Assembly: GCA_035686365.1 (NCBI GenBank)
Contig: DASRZM010000057.1
Span: 1-55,417 of the forward strand
DNA from: DASRZM01 sp035686365
GTDB lineage: Bacteria; Pseudomonadota; Gammaproteobacteria; Xanthomonadales; Xanthomonadaceae
Direction: 5' to 3'
Length of the DNA stretch: 55,417 bases
Below the pieces are notes generated by a model. The model was given only the letters and a program-made list of their open reading frames with translations. It ran no database searches and was not told the DNA's origin. The position numbers and the translations under genes were made by a program. This document shows, piece by piece, positions 31,820 through 39,634 of the stretch. The first letter of the stretch is position 1. Each line of letters begins with the position of its first letter.

Positions 31820-32076
31820 GTCATTGCATCGATGCCACATCCGCTCCGTAGGCCGGCCCGCGAGGCGGTGACGGTTTCCGGGGCCGCCGCGAGTACATCC
31901 CTGTAGGCTGCGGACGCGCCATCCATGGCGCGTACGCCCCCGGAAACCGTCCCCGCCCCGCGGTCCTCCCGCCGCCGTTTCATGGCGCCCGTTCTTCGTA
32001 GGAGCCGGCGTTGCCGGCGATCCGCCCAGCGGCAACGCCCGCCAAAGCGCGTGGCGGCGGCCCACGGCCGCGACCG
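31820..32076 (+). repeat. Composite repeat module, copy 2
   Basis: Second copy of the module at 29461-29719, same orientation, 2.36 kb away on the other side of the ABC-F gene. The inverted-repeat element spans 31859-31964. The inner hairpins are cleaner than in copy 1: TACA-TCCC-TGTA and GCGCC-ATCCAT-GGCGC. One arm pair that is A-T in copy 1 is G-C here. A REP follows at 31998, and a decayed one at about 32051-32076. This fills the 338-bp stretch 31799-32136 before gcvT. Confidence 0.85.
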
Positions 32077-32100
32077 GCGTGCGCCGGGCCGCCCGGATGC

Positions 32101-32106
32101 GATAAT
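32101..32106 (+). promoter_or_regulatory. Putative -10 element of gcvT
   Basis: GATAAT lies 31 bases before the gcvT ATG. No convincing -35 is seen; the region upstream is the decayed REP. I found no recognisable glycine riboswitch in the leader. Confidence 0.3.
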
Positions 32107-32136
32107 CCGCGCCCCTTCCGCACACCGGACCTGTCG

Positions 32137-33240
32137 ATGAGCAACCGCACGCCCCTGAACGATGCGCACCGTGCGCTGGGCGCGAAAATGGTCGATTTCG
32201 GGGGCTGGGACATGCCGCTGAACTACGGCTCGCAGGTCCAGGAGCATCATGCCGTGCGCGCCGGGGCAGGCATGTTCGACGTTTCCCACATGACGGTGGT
32301 GGACCTGTCCGGGGAGCGCGCGCGCGAGTTCCTGCGCCACCTGCTGGCCAACGACATCGACAAGCTCGGGACGCCGGGCAAGGCGCTGTACTCGTGCATG
32401 CTCGACGAACGCGGCGGCGTGGTCGACGACCTGATCGTCTACTTCCGCGACGAGTCGGACTTCCGCATGGTCGTCAACGCGGCCACCCGCGACAAGGATC
32501 TGGCCTGGATCGCGACCCATGCAGCGGCCTTCGGGGTCACCGTCGCCGAGCGCCCGGAGCTGGCCATGATCGCCGTGCAGGGACCCGATGCCCGCGACCG
32601 TGCGGTGGCTGCGGCCGGTGCCGACGCCGCCGATTCGATGATGGCACTGGGCCGCTTCGCCGCCTGCCAGGTCCGCGGGCAGGAGGGTGCGCCGCTGTTC
32701 GTCGCACGCACCGGTTACACGGGCGAGGACGGTTTCGAAATCATGGTGGCGGCCGGCCAGGCGCCTGCACTGTGGCAGCGCCTGCTCGAGGCTGGCGTGC
32801 GTCCGGCCGGACTGGGTGCCCGCGACACCCTGCGCCTGGAGGCCGGCATGAACCTGTACGGCCAGGACATGGACGAGGAGGTCACGCCGTACGAGGCGGC
32901 ACTGGGCTGGACGGTGGCGCTGGAACCGCCGCGCGACTTCATCGGCCGTCAGGCGCTGGTCGCACAGAAGGCGGCCGGTGTGCCGCGTCGCATGGTCGGC
33001 CTGGTGCTCGATGAGCGCGGCGTGCTGCGCCACGGCCAGCGCGTGCTCACCGACGCCGGCCAGGGCGAGGTGCTCAGCGGTACCTTTTCGCCCACCCTGG
33101 GCAAGGCGATCGCCTTCGCCCGTGTCCCGGCCGGCGCTGCCGGGCAGGTGCGGGTGGACGTGCGCGGCCGCGAGCTGCCGGTGCGCGTGGTCAAGCCCCC
33201 GTTCGTCCGCGAGGGCAGGGCGTGCGAGGGAATCGCCTGA
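32137..33240 (+). CDS. gcvT: Glycine cleavage system T protein (aminomethyltransferase)
   Basis: GcvT moves the aminomethyl carbon from the H-protein lipoyl arm to tetrahydrofolate, releasing ammonia. The protein has 367 residues, starting MSNRTPLNDAHRALGAKMVDFGGWDMPLNYGS, split here as the family-typical HRALGAKMVDFGGWDMPL. GMFDVSHM is also typical. The conserved Asp and the TGYTGEDGFE motif are visible, and the C-terminal barrel ends RVVKPPFVREG. It is first of three gcv genes in order T-H-PA; the 160-bp gap to gcvH holds a candidate promoter. Confidence 0.97.
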   Translation: MSNRTPLNDAHRALGAKMVDFGGWDMPLNYGSQVQEHHAVRAGAGMFDVSHMTVVDLSGERAREFLRHLLANDIDKLGTPGKALYSCMLDERGGVVDDLIVYFRDESDFRMVVNAATRDKDLAWIATHAAAFGVTVAERPELAMIAVQGPDARDRAVAAAGADAADSMMALGRFAACQVRGQEGAPLFVARTGYTGEDGFEIMVAAGQAPALWQRLLEAGVRPAGLGARDTLRLEAGMNLYGQDMDEEVTPYEAALGWTVALEPPRDFIGRQALVAQKAAGVPRRMVGLVLDERGVLRHGQRVLTDAGQGEVLSGTFSPTLGKAIAFARVPAGAAGQVRVDVRGRELPVRVVKPPFVREGRACEGIA

Positions 33241-33335
33241 CGCGGGGAAATGTGCGGCAAGCGCGACGAGGGGCCGGAGTGAATTCCGGAAATTCGTGCT
33301 GGCGCCCTTTTGCCCCGTGACCCCTGTCCCCCATG

Positions 33336-33341
33336 TAGAAT
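33336..33341 (+). promoter_or_regulatory. Putative -10 element of gcvH
   Basis: TAGAAT, preceded directly by TG, lies 60 bases before the gcvH ATG. A TTGCCC at 33310-33315 is 20 bp away, too far for a good -35. It may give gcvH its own transcript within the gcv cluster. Confidence 0.35.
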
Positions 33342-33400
33342 CTGCCCCCGCCGCGTCGTCCCGCCACGATGCACCGGTACGCAGCCAGGAGAGCCGTCGC

Positions 33401-33796
33401 ATGAACGAGATCCCGGGCGATCTGAAATTCATGAAGTCACACGAGTGGGCCCGCGTGGAAGACAATGGCCAGGTCACGGTCGGGATCTCCGAGCACGCCC
33501 AGTCGCAGCTCGGCGACCTGGTCTACGTCGAGCTGCCCGACGTCGGCGACACCGTCCAGCAGGGCGCCGGCTGCGCCGTGGTGGAGTCGGTCAAGGCCGC
33601 CTCGGACGTGTACAGCCCGGTCTCGGGCACGATCGTGGCGGTCAACGAAACGCTCAACGACAAGCCCGAAACCATCAACGAGGACGCGTACGGCGAGGGC
33701 TGGATCTTCGTGGTGGCGCCCGAGGACGCCGACCAGCTCGAGGAGCTGCTTTCGCCCGATGCCTATGGCGAGCTGATCGAGGACGACGGGCACTGA
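33401..33796 (+). CDS. gcvH: Glycine cleavage system H protein
   Basis: GcvH carries the lipoyl arm that shuttles the aminomethyl group between the P, T and L proteins. The protein has 131 residues. The start MNEIPGDLKFMKSHEW is typical, and the lipoylated residue is Lys65 in ESVKAASDVYSPVSG. CAGGAGAG precedes the ATG at a good distance. A very strong terminator follows 21 bp after the stop. Confidence 0.97.
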   Translation: MNEIPGDLKFMKSHEWARVEDNGQVTVGISEHAQSQLGDLVYVELPDVGDTVQQGAGCAVVESVKAASDVYSPVSGTIVAVNETLNDKPETINEDAYGEGWIFVVAPEDADQLEELLSPDAYGELIEDDGH

Positions 33797-33817
33797 CCGC
33801 CGCGTCCATGGACATCG

Positions 33818-33850
33818 AGCTCCGGCCGCGGTCGCGGCCGGAGCTGTTTT
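33818..33850 (+). terminator. Rho-independent terminator after gcvH
   Basis: AGCTCCGGCCGC-GGTC-GCGGCCGGAGCT forms a perfect 12-bp stem with a 4-base loop, followed by GTTTT. It lies between gcvH and gcvPA, so the P-protein gene needs readthrough or its own promoter. Confidence 0.9.
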
Positions 33851-33903
33851 CCGGCCCCGGTTTTCCGGCCGCGGCCCTCCAACCCTGAACACCCGCAAGT
33901 CCC

Positions 33904-35250
33904 ATGCCCTTCATTCCCCATACCGAAGCCGACGTGCGCGCCATGCTGCGCGCGATCGGCGTGGACAGCATCGAGCAGCTGTTCGACGAGATCCCGCAGG
34001 CGCTGAAGATCGGGCAACTGGCCGGCGTACCCGAAGGGCTCAACGAGATGGAGGTCTCGCGCCTGATGCGTGCGCGCGCGGCGCAGGACGCGATCGAACT
34101 GAACTTTGCCGGGGCCGGGGCCTACGAGCACCACATCCCGGCCGCGGTATGGGCCATCGTCTCGCGCGGCGAGTTCTACTCGGCCTACACGCCCTACCAG
34201 GCCGAGGCCAGCCAGGGGACGCTGCAGCTGATCTACGAGTACCAGACCATGATGGCCCGGTTGACCGGCATGGACGTGTCCAACGCATCCATGTACGACG
34301 GCGCCACCGCGCTGGCCGAGGCCGTGCTGATGGCCGAGCGCGCCGCGCGCGGCAATGCGCGCCGGGTGCTGGTGCCCGCGAGCGTGCACCCGGCCTGGCG
34401 CAAGACGCTCATGACCATCGTCGCCAGCCAGGGGATCGAGGTGGTCGAGCTGCCGTGTCCGGACGGCTGGCTGGATCCGGCCACGCTGCCTGCGGACGAT
34501 GCAGCGTTCACGGCACTGGTGGTGCCGCAGCCCAACTTCTTCGGTGTGCTCGAGGAGGTCGATGCGTTGACCGACTGGGCGCACGGCAAGGGCGCCACCG
34601 TCATCGCGGCGGTCAACCCGACCTCGCTGGCGATGCTCAAGGCGCCGGGCAGCTGGGGTGCGCGCGGCGCCGACATCGTCTGCGGCGACGGCCAGCCGCT
34701 GGGTGTACCCATGTCCTCGGGCGGGCCGTACTTCGGTTTCCTGTGCTGCCGGCAGGCGCTGGTACGGCAGATGCCCGGACGCATCGTGGGCCGCACCACC
34801 GACCTGGACGGGCGCACCGGCTATGCATTGACGCTGCAGGCCCGCGAGCAGCACATCCGCCGCGCCAAGGCGACCTCCAACATCTGCACCAACCAGGGAC
34901 TGCTGGTGACGGCCGCGACCATCTACATGGCCCTGGTCGGGCCGCAGGGCCTGGCCCAGGTCGCCCGCCGCAGCGCCGCGAACACGCGCTCGCTGGTCGC
35001 CCGCCTGACCGCCATCGACGGCGTCCAGGTCGCATTTTCCCGACCCTGCTTCCACGAGTGCGCGCTGCGGCTTCCGGTCGCCGCCGATACGGTGGTGGAA
35101 GCACTGGCGAGGCGGCGCATCGTCGCCGGCGTTGCACTCGGCGACGAGTACCCGGGCCTGGAGAACGTGCTGCTGGTGTGCGCGACCGAGACCAAGACCC
35201 ACGGCGACCTCGACCGGTTCGCCGACGCGCTCGGTGCCCTTCTGGCCTGA
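33904..35250 (+). CDS. gcvPA: Glycine dehydrogenase (decarboxylating) subunit 1, N-terminal P-protein half
   Basis: This is the alpha subunit of the split P protein, which decarboxylates glycine on PLP. The protein has 448 residues, the usual size. It starts MPFIPHTEADVRAMLRAIG; SAYTPYQAEASQGTLQLIYEY, taken in two parts, and MTGMDVSNASMYDGA-like (LTGMDVSNASMYDGAT) motifs are diagnostic. The PLP lysine is on the beta subunit GcvPB, which is not in this window: the downstream 835 bp hold no such gene. The cognate half must be elsewhere. A terminator upstream (33818-33850) separates it from gcvH. Confidence 0.95.
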   Translation: MPFIPHTEADVRAMLRAIGVDSIEQLFDEIPQALKIGQLAGVPEGLNEMEVSRLMRARAAQDAIELNFAGAGAYEHHIPAAVWAIVSRGEFYSAYTPYQAEASQGTLQLIYEYQTMMARLTGMDVSNASMYDGATALAEAVLMAERAARGNARRVLVPASVHPAWRKTLMTIVASQGIEVVELPCPDGWLDPATLPADDAAFTALVVPQPNFFGVLEEVDALTDWAHGKGATVIAAVNPTSLAMLKAPGSWGARGADIVCGDGQPLGVPMSSGGPYFGFLCCRQALVRQMPGRIVGRTTDLDGRTGYALTLQAREQHIRRAKATSNICTNQGLLVTAATIYMALVGPQGLAQVARRSAANTRSLVARLTAIDGVQVAFSRPCFHECALRLPVAADTVVEALARRRIVAGVALGDEYPGLENVLLVCATETKTHGDLDRFADALGALLA

Positions 35251-35497
35251 CACCCGAACCGCGTGCGGTCCCGCGCATCCCTGCGCAAATCCGCGCACTT
35301 TCCGTTGTGCGGCGCAGTAGAACGCCTGCCGTCCGCCGCTTTGGCATTTCCGCCACGAACTCGGTTTCCGGGCGCCGCGATCGGTATCCGGATCCCGGGC
35401 CTGTGCATCCGGAACCGGATGCATGCATTCGCGGCGTAGCGGCGCGCATTGTTGCGTGGTGCCCTGGAAGCCGCACGATTGCTTGTATTTTTCGATC

Positions 35498-35521
35498 TGC
35501 ATGCACGTGCACGTGCACGTG
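35498..35521. repeat. Tandem CACGTG palindrome, alternating purine-pyrimidine tract
   Basis: TGCATG followed by three overlapping CACGTG units, 24 bp of strict pyrimidine-purine alternation, which favours Z-DNA or a cruciform. Each CACGTG is also a palindromic protein-binding motif in other systems. No gene overlaps it. Confidence 0.6.
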
Positions 35522-35636
35522 GATGACGGCAGCGAACGACAATCGACGGACCATTGCCGATGGTCCGGGTCGCGTTTGCGATGCGCCGGTCCGGAGTCGT
35601 TGCCGGAGTCGTCGCTGAACGGGAAGCCCGAACGTG

Positions 35637-35665
35637 TTGACAGTTGCGTTGCACGTGATTAGGTT
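35637..35665 (+). promoter_or_regulatory. Sigma-70 promoter in the gcvPA-histone gap
   Basis: TTGACA (35637-35642), a perfect -35, stands 17 bp before TAGGTT (35660-35665), a fair -10. Transcription would start near 35672. No gene starts nearby, so it probably drives a non-coding transcript ending at 35904. Confidence 0.5.
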
Positions 35666-35671
35666 TCCGCA

Positions 35672-35904
35672 AACGGCGCAACTGCGGAGCCAGGTGGATC
35701 GTCTCGAAGGTCAGCGCGAAAAACTCGACGCGCGGTGCCATCTCCGCGACGGGGATCGTCCCCCCTCCGAAAAGCGATTCCGCATCGACGGCAAGTTCGA
35801 CGGCCAGCTCGACGGCGAGTCCCGGAACCCGGACCCGCACACCGGTCGCGTCCACACGATTTTCACGTTTCCGACGCCCGCGTCCATTGGACGGGGGCGT
35901 TTTT
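35672..35904 (+). ncRNA. Candidate small RNA of about 230 nt
   Basis: Bounded by the TTGACA-17-TAGGTT promoter and a strong rho-independent terminator (CGCCCGCGTCC-ATT-GGACGGGGGCG then TTTTT, 35875-35904). No ORF in the transcript has a ribosome binding site and a convincing composition. I do not recognise it as 6S, tmRNA or another standard RNA. Alternatives are the long leader of the histone-like gene with an attenuator, or a chance combination. Confidence 0.35.
35875..35904 (+). terminator. Rho-independent terminator in the intergenic region
   Basis: CGCCCGCGTCC (35875-35885), loop ATT, GGACGGGGGCG (35889-35899): 10 of 11 pairs, then TTTTT. It has no protein gene immediately upstream on the plus strand (gcvPA ends 625 bp earlier). 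Confidence 0.8.
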
Positions 35905-36085
35905 CCCTGCGCGCGCGGCTACGGTGCGGCGCAGGGAGGGATCGTTCGCGGCATGGCGACATGCGGGCCGCGGCGCCGGGAATCCGGGACCCCGGTTCCG
36001 GTTTTCCGGGCAGGGCGTTTCGCGCGGGCCCCGGGCCCGACGAATTGCTTGACTGGGCACCACAACTGACGAGGAGCTGAAGCTG

Positions 36086-36727
36086 ATGGCAGTCAAAAAA
36101 GCACGTAGCAAGAAGGCCGCCGCAAGGAAACCTGCGGCGAAGAAATCCACGGCCAAGAAGGCCAAGAAGAAATCCGTAGCCAGGAAGGCTACAACCCGCA
36201 AGGCGACCGCGCGCAGGAAGGCCGCGAAGAAGACCGCAGCCAGGCGCAAGCCTGCCAAGAAGACGGCACGCAAGAAGGCCGCCAAGAAGACGGCACGCAA
36301 GAAGGCAGCCAAGAAGACGGCGCGCCGGACGGCAGCCAAGAAGACGGCACGCAAGAAGGCCGCCAAGAAGACGGCGCGCCGGAAGGCAGCCAAGAAGACG
36401 GCTCGCAAGAAGGCAGCCAAGAAGACGGCACGCAAGAAGGCCGCCAAGAAGACGGCACGCAAGAAGGCAGCCAAGAAGACGGCACGCCGGAAGGCAGCCA
36501 AGAAGCCGGCACGCAAGAAGGCGGCCAAGAAGAAGGCCGCCAAGAAGCCGGCACGCAAGAAGGCGGCCAAGAAAAAGGCCACCAGGAAGCCGGCCAAGAA
36601 GGCAGCCAAGAAGGCAGCCAAAAAGCCGGCGAAAAAGGCCGCCCGCAAGAAGGCGAGCCGCAGAAAGGCCGCGAAGAAATCGGGCGCTCCGGTGATGCCG
36701 GTCGCTCCCGTGGCGCCGGTAATGTAG
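36086..36727 (+). CDS. Histone H1-like lysine/alanine-rich DNA-binding protein
   Basis: This 213-residue, extremely basic protein is almost entirely Lys, Ala, Arg and Thr, resembling bacterial histone H1-like/AlgP proteins that bind DNA without sequence preference. After a basic lead (1-57) come nine nonapeptides KKTAR[KR][KT]AA (residues 58-138), a variant KKPARKKAA, then shorter KKxA repeats. The hydrophobic tail GAPVMPVAPVAPVM ends it. GAGGAG lies 9 bases before the ATG. The 27-bp DNA repeats (36257-36526) can expand or contract in frame. A terminator follows. Its role in nucleoid structure or regulation is inferred from composition. Confidence 0.9.
   Translation: MAVKKARSKKAAARKPAAKKSTAKKAKKKSVARKATTRKATARRKAAKKTAARRKPAKKTARKKAAKKTARKKAAKKTARRTAAKKTARKKAAKKTARRKAAKKTARKKAAKKTARKKAAKKTARKKAAKKTARRKAAKKPARKKAAKKKAAKKPARKKAAKKKATRKPAKKAAKKAAKKPAKKAARKKASRRKAAKKSGAPVMPVAPVAPVM
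36257..36526 (+). repeat. Tandem 27-bp coding repeat
   Basis: Ten 27-bp units encoding KKTARKKAA and close variants lie head to tail. Synonymous changes are few (mostly GCC/GCA and AAG/CGG), so the repeats look recently amplified and prone to slippage or recombination. Unit length keeps the frame. Confidence 0.85.
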
Positions 36728-36751
36728 TCCCTCGATTCATCGTGATCTGAA

Positions 36752-36788
36752 CTCTCTCCCTGTGCGCCCAGGCAGGGAGAGAGTCTTT
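36752..36788 (+). terminator. Rho-independent terminator of the histone-like gene
   Basis: CTCTCTCCCTG (36752-36762) and CAGGGAGAGAG (36773-36783) form a perfect 11-bp stem, followed by TCTTT. It lies 24 bp after the stop codon. Confidence 0.9.
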
Positions 36789-36980
36789 CAGGACCAGCGG
36801 CACCCCCCTACGCACCACACCATGTCCGCCTGGCCGCATCCGGCTCCGCGGAATGTGTCGCGCTTGGCCGTTCGAGTCCACGCGACCTGCTAGCATGACT
36901 CGGGGATCCGGGATCGCGGGCGGCTCTGCAATGGGAGCCGGCGTCGCGAATGGACCGCCCTGCCCGATCCTGCCGGCTCG

Positions 36981-39623
36981 ATGAAACTGCGTTCGTCGCC
37001 CTCCTTGACCCGTGTCGCATCGACCCGCTCACTGGCTCCGGCCGCTGCGCCCTCGGAGATCCTTGCCGCACTGGCCGATGCGGCGGGGGACCTGTTGCAC
37101 GCAACCGATCCGATCGAAGCGATCCCGGCGGTGCTCTCCCGCATCGGAAGCGCCGCGGCGGTCAGCCGCGTCTACGTGTTTTCGGCCGAGGAGTCCCAGG
37201 GCGAGGTGTGGGTGCTGCAGCGCGCCGAGTGGTGCGCGCCCGGCATCGAGCCGCAACTGGACCATCCGCAGCTGCGTCGGATCCCGGCCGCGAGCGCCGG
37301 CTTCTCGCGCTGGATGGACGTACTGGCGCGCGGCGAGCCGATCGTGGCGCGGGTGGAGGAGCTGCCGCAGGGAGAGCGCGCACTGCTGCAGCGCCAGGAC
37401 ATCCTGGCGCTGGCCTGCTTCCCGATTCTGTGCGGGGGGAGCCTTTGGGGCTTCATCGGCTTCGACGACTGCCGCTCCGAGCGCAGCTGGTCCGCGGAGG
37501 AGGTGGCCGCCCTGCGGACCCTGGCCGAGATGCTCGGCTCGGCCATCGAACGCACCGGCGTCGAGGCCGAAGGTCGCGAACGCGAGCGCCTGTTCCGGCT
37601 GCTGGCGGAGAATACCTCGGACATCGTTTCCACCGGCGATGCCAGCGGCCGCATCGACTACGTCAGCCCCTCGGTGGAAACCGTGCTCGGGTATCCGGCG
37701 AACGCGCTGGCGGGCACGCCCGTGGCCGAACTGCACCACCCGGAGGACCATCAAAGGATCGCTGCGGCCTTTTCCGAACCGCTGCGGTCGGGCGGGTATC
37801 ACGACCTGCGCTATCGCCTGCGCCACCGCGACGGCCACTGGGTCTGGGTGGAGACGCGGCTGCGGGTGATCCACGACGTCCACGGCCAGGCGATGCGCTG
37901 GGTCGCATCGACCCGCGATATTTCGCAGCATCGCCTGACCGAGATCGAGCTGGCCGCCGAACGCAGCCGCGCCGTGACCACGCTGGGTTCGATCGCCGAC
38001 GGCGTGATCGCGCTCGATTTCGAGGGTCGCGTCGAGTACCTGAATCCAGCCGCCGAACGCCTCTGCGGAGTGCCCTCGTCGCTGGCGCAGGGGCTGCCGC
38101 TCGAGGAAGTCCTGCGGGTGCAGGCACACGGCCCGCCGCCGGTCGGACTCGGGCCGGTCGCATTGGTGGCCTGGTTCCGTGGCTTCGGCGAAACCGCCGT
38201 TCCGGTGCTTGCCCGCGACGGCAGCCGCCTGTACCTGCAATTGTCTGCGGCGGTGATCCGCACCGGCGAGGAGCCGGTCGCGCAGGGCCTGGTCATCACG
38301 TTCCGGGACACCACGCAGACCGCCGCGCTGATGCGAGAGCTGGAGTTCCGCGCCAGCCACGACGCGCTGACCGGCCTGCTCAACCGCGAGGAGTTCGACC
38401 GTCAGCTCAAGCGTCTGGTCCTGGATGCGATCGGCAACGGGACCCAGCACGCGCTGTGCTACATCGATCTGGACCAGTTCAAGCTGGTCAACGACACCTG
38501 CGGCCATGCCGCCGGCGATGCGCTGCTCCGGGAGGTCGCCGGAGCCCTGGGCGCCAAGCTTTCGACCGAGGACATGCTGGCCCGCCTGGGCGGCGACGAG
38601 TTCGGCATCCTGATGCCCAACCGCAGCAGCGGGGAGGCCGCGCGCGTGGCCCAGGCCATCGTCGATGCGCTGGCCCGGATCCGCTTCGACTGGAACGAGC
38701 GCGTGTTCGCGATCGGCGGTTCGGCCGGCGTGACGGCGATCACCCGCGATGCCGGCAACCAGGAGTCGGTGCTGATCGCCGCCGACGCGGCCTGTTACGT
38801 GGCCAAGGAGCGCGGGCGCAACCGCGTGCACATGTTCGAGCCCTCCGACGTCGAGGTGGCCCGGCGGCAGGGCGAGATGCGCTGGATACCGCGGCTGCAC
38901 ACGGCGCTGGAAGTCGGCGACTTCGTGCTGCAGGCGCAGGACATCGTGCCCACCGCGACCGGCGAGCGGACCGGACGCCACATCGAGGTGCTGCTGGCGC
39001 TGCGCAGCGCCAGCGGCCAGCTGATCCCGCCCGGCGAGTTCCTGCCGGCGGCACAGCGCTACGGCCTGATGGGCAGGATCGACCGCTGGGTGACCGGCCG
39101 GGTGCTGGAATGGCTGGATGCGCGGGCGCAGCGCGGCGGCGAACCGATGCAGATGGTCGCCATCAACCTTTCGGGCTCCTCGCTGAGCGACGCGGATTTC
39201 CGCGAGTTCATCGAAGAGCAGATCCGCACCGTGCGTGACCCCAGCGCGATCTGCTTCGAGATCACCGAGAGCGAGGCGGTGGCCAACCTGACCGAGGCCA
39301 GCGAGTTCATCCGCGAGATGAAGGCCCTGGGGTGCCGCTTCGCGCTGGACGATTTCGGCAGCGGGCTGTCGTCGTTCGCCTACCTGAAGCGGCTGCCGGT
39401 CGATCTGATCAAGATCGACGGCCAGTTCGTGCGCGACATGGCGTATGCGCCGGTCAACCGCGCGATGGTCGAGGCGATCCACCGCATCGGCGAGGTGATG
39501 GGGCTGCAGACGGTGGCCGAGTTCGTGGAAACCCGCGAGGTGTACGAAATGGTGCGCCAGGTCGGCGTGCATTACTGCCAGGGCTTCCACTTCGGCAGGC
39601 CGGTGCCGCTGGCTACGGTTTGA
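36981..39623 (+). CDS. GAF-PAS-PAS-GGDEF-EAL cyclic-di-GMP turnover protein
   Basis: A soluble 880-residue signalling protein. The order is GAF (about 25-190), PAS (about 195-330, ending WVASTRDISQHR), second PAS (about 335-455), GGDEF (about 470-625) and EAL (about 635-880). The GGDEF motif is intact at 537-541, but the position of the RxxD inhibitory site upstream reads STED, so product inhibition may be absent. The EAL motif reads EVL (669-671). The other phosphodiesterase residues look present: NLSG, EITESEA, DDFGSG, KIDGQF and GFHFGRP. Either activity, or switching by the sensors, is possible. No membrane segment is seen. It may influence pilus function, as c-di-GMP does in this group (inference). 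The ATG lacks a clear ribosome binding site. Confidence 0.92.
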   Translation: MKLRSSPSLTRVASTRSLAPAAAPSEILAALADAAGDLLHATDPIEAIPAVLSRIGSAAAVSRVYVFSAEESQGEVWVLQRAEWCAPGIEPQLDHPQLRRIPAASAGFSRWMDVLARGEPIVARVEELPQGERALLQRQDILALACFPILCGGSLWGFIGFDDCRSERSWSAEEVAALRTLAEMLGSAIERTGVEAEGRERERLFRLLAENTSDIVSTGDASGRIDYVSPSVETVLGYPANALAGTPVAELHHPEDHQRIAAAFSEPLRSGGYHDLRYRLRHRDGHWVWVETRLRVIHDVHGQAMRWVASTRDISQHRLTEIELAAERSRAVTTLGSIADGVIALDFEGRVEYLNPAAERLCGVPSSLAQGLPLEEVLRVQAHGPPPVGLGPVALVAWFRGFGETAVPVLARDGSRLYLQLSAAVIRTGEEPVAQGLVITFRDTTQTAALMRELEFRASHDALTGLLNREEFDRQLKRLVLDAIGNGTQHALCYIDLDQFKLVNDTCGHAAGDALLREVAGALGAKLSTEDMLARLGGDEFGILMPNRSSGEAARVAQAIVDALARIRFDWNERVFAIGGSAGVTAITRDAGNQESVLIAADAACYVAKERGRNRVHMFEPSDVEVARRQGEMRWIPRLHTALEVGDFVLQAQDIVPTATGERTGRHIEVLLALRSASGQLIPPGEFLPAAQRYGLMGRIDRWVTGRVLEWLDARAQRGGEPMQMVAINLSGSSLSDADFREFIEEQIRTVRDPSAICFEITESEAVANLTEASEFIREMKALGCRFALDDFGSGLSSFAYLKRLPVDLIKIDGQFVRDMAYAPVNRAMVEAIHRIGEVMGLQTVAEFVETREVYEMVRQVGVHYCQGFHFGRPVPLATV

Positions 39624-39634
39624 GTCCCGCCCCC

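Larger units (their letters stand above)
35251..36085. other. Gene-free structured region between gcvPA and the histone-like gene
   Basis: No reading frame in these 835 bp has convincing coding character. It contains a 24-bp run of perfectly alternating pyrimidine and purine built from CACGTG units (35498-35521), a hairpin GGACCAT-TGCCG-ATGGTCC (35548-35566) and a direct repeat CCGGAGTCGTTG/CCGGAGTCGTCG near 35591-35614. A promoter (35637-35665) and a terminator (35875-35904) are also present. The last two suggest a small transcript. Frames on the minus strand near 35655-35855 look weakly protein-like but run into gcvPA antisense. Confidence 0.6.

Noticed and set aside
32086..33400. Glycine riboswitch for the gcv genes
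   Set aside because: I looked in the leaders of gcvT and gcvH and saw no tandem glycine aptamer pattern; the gcvT leader is mostly repeat DNA.
34923..35855. Minus-strand open frame starting MDATGVRVRVPGLAVELAVE, partly in the gcvPA-histone gap
   Set aside because: Its first 65 codons look mildly protein-like, but it runs antisense through gcvPA, lacks a ribosome binding site and matches no family I recognise.
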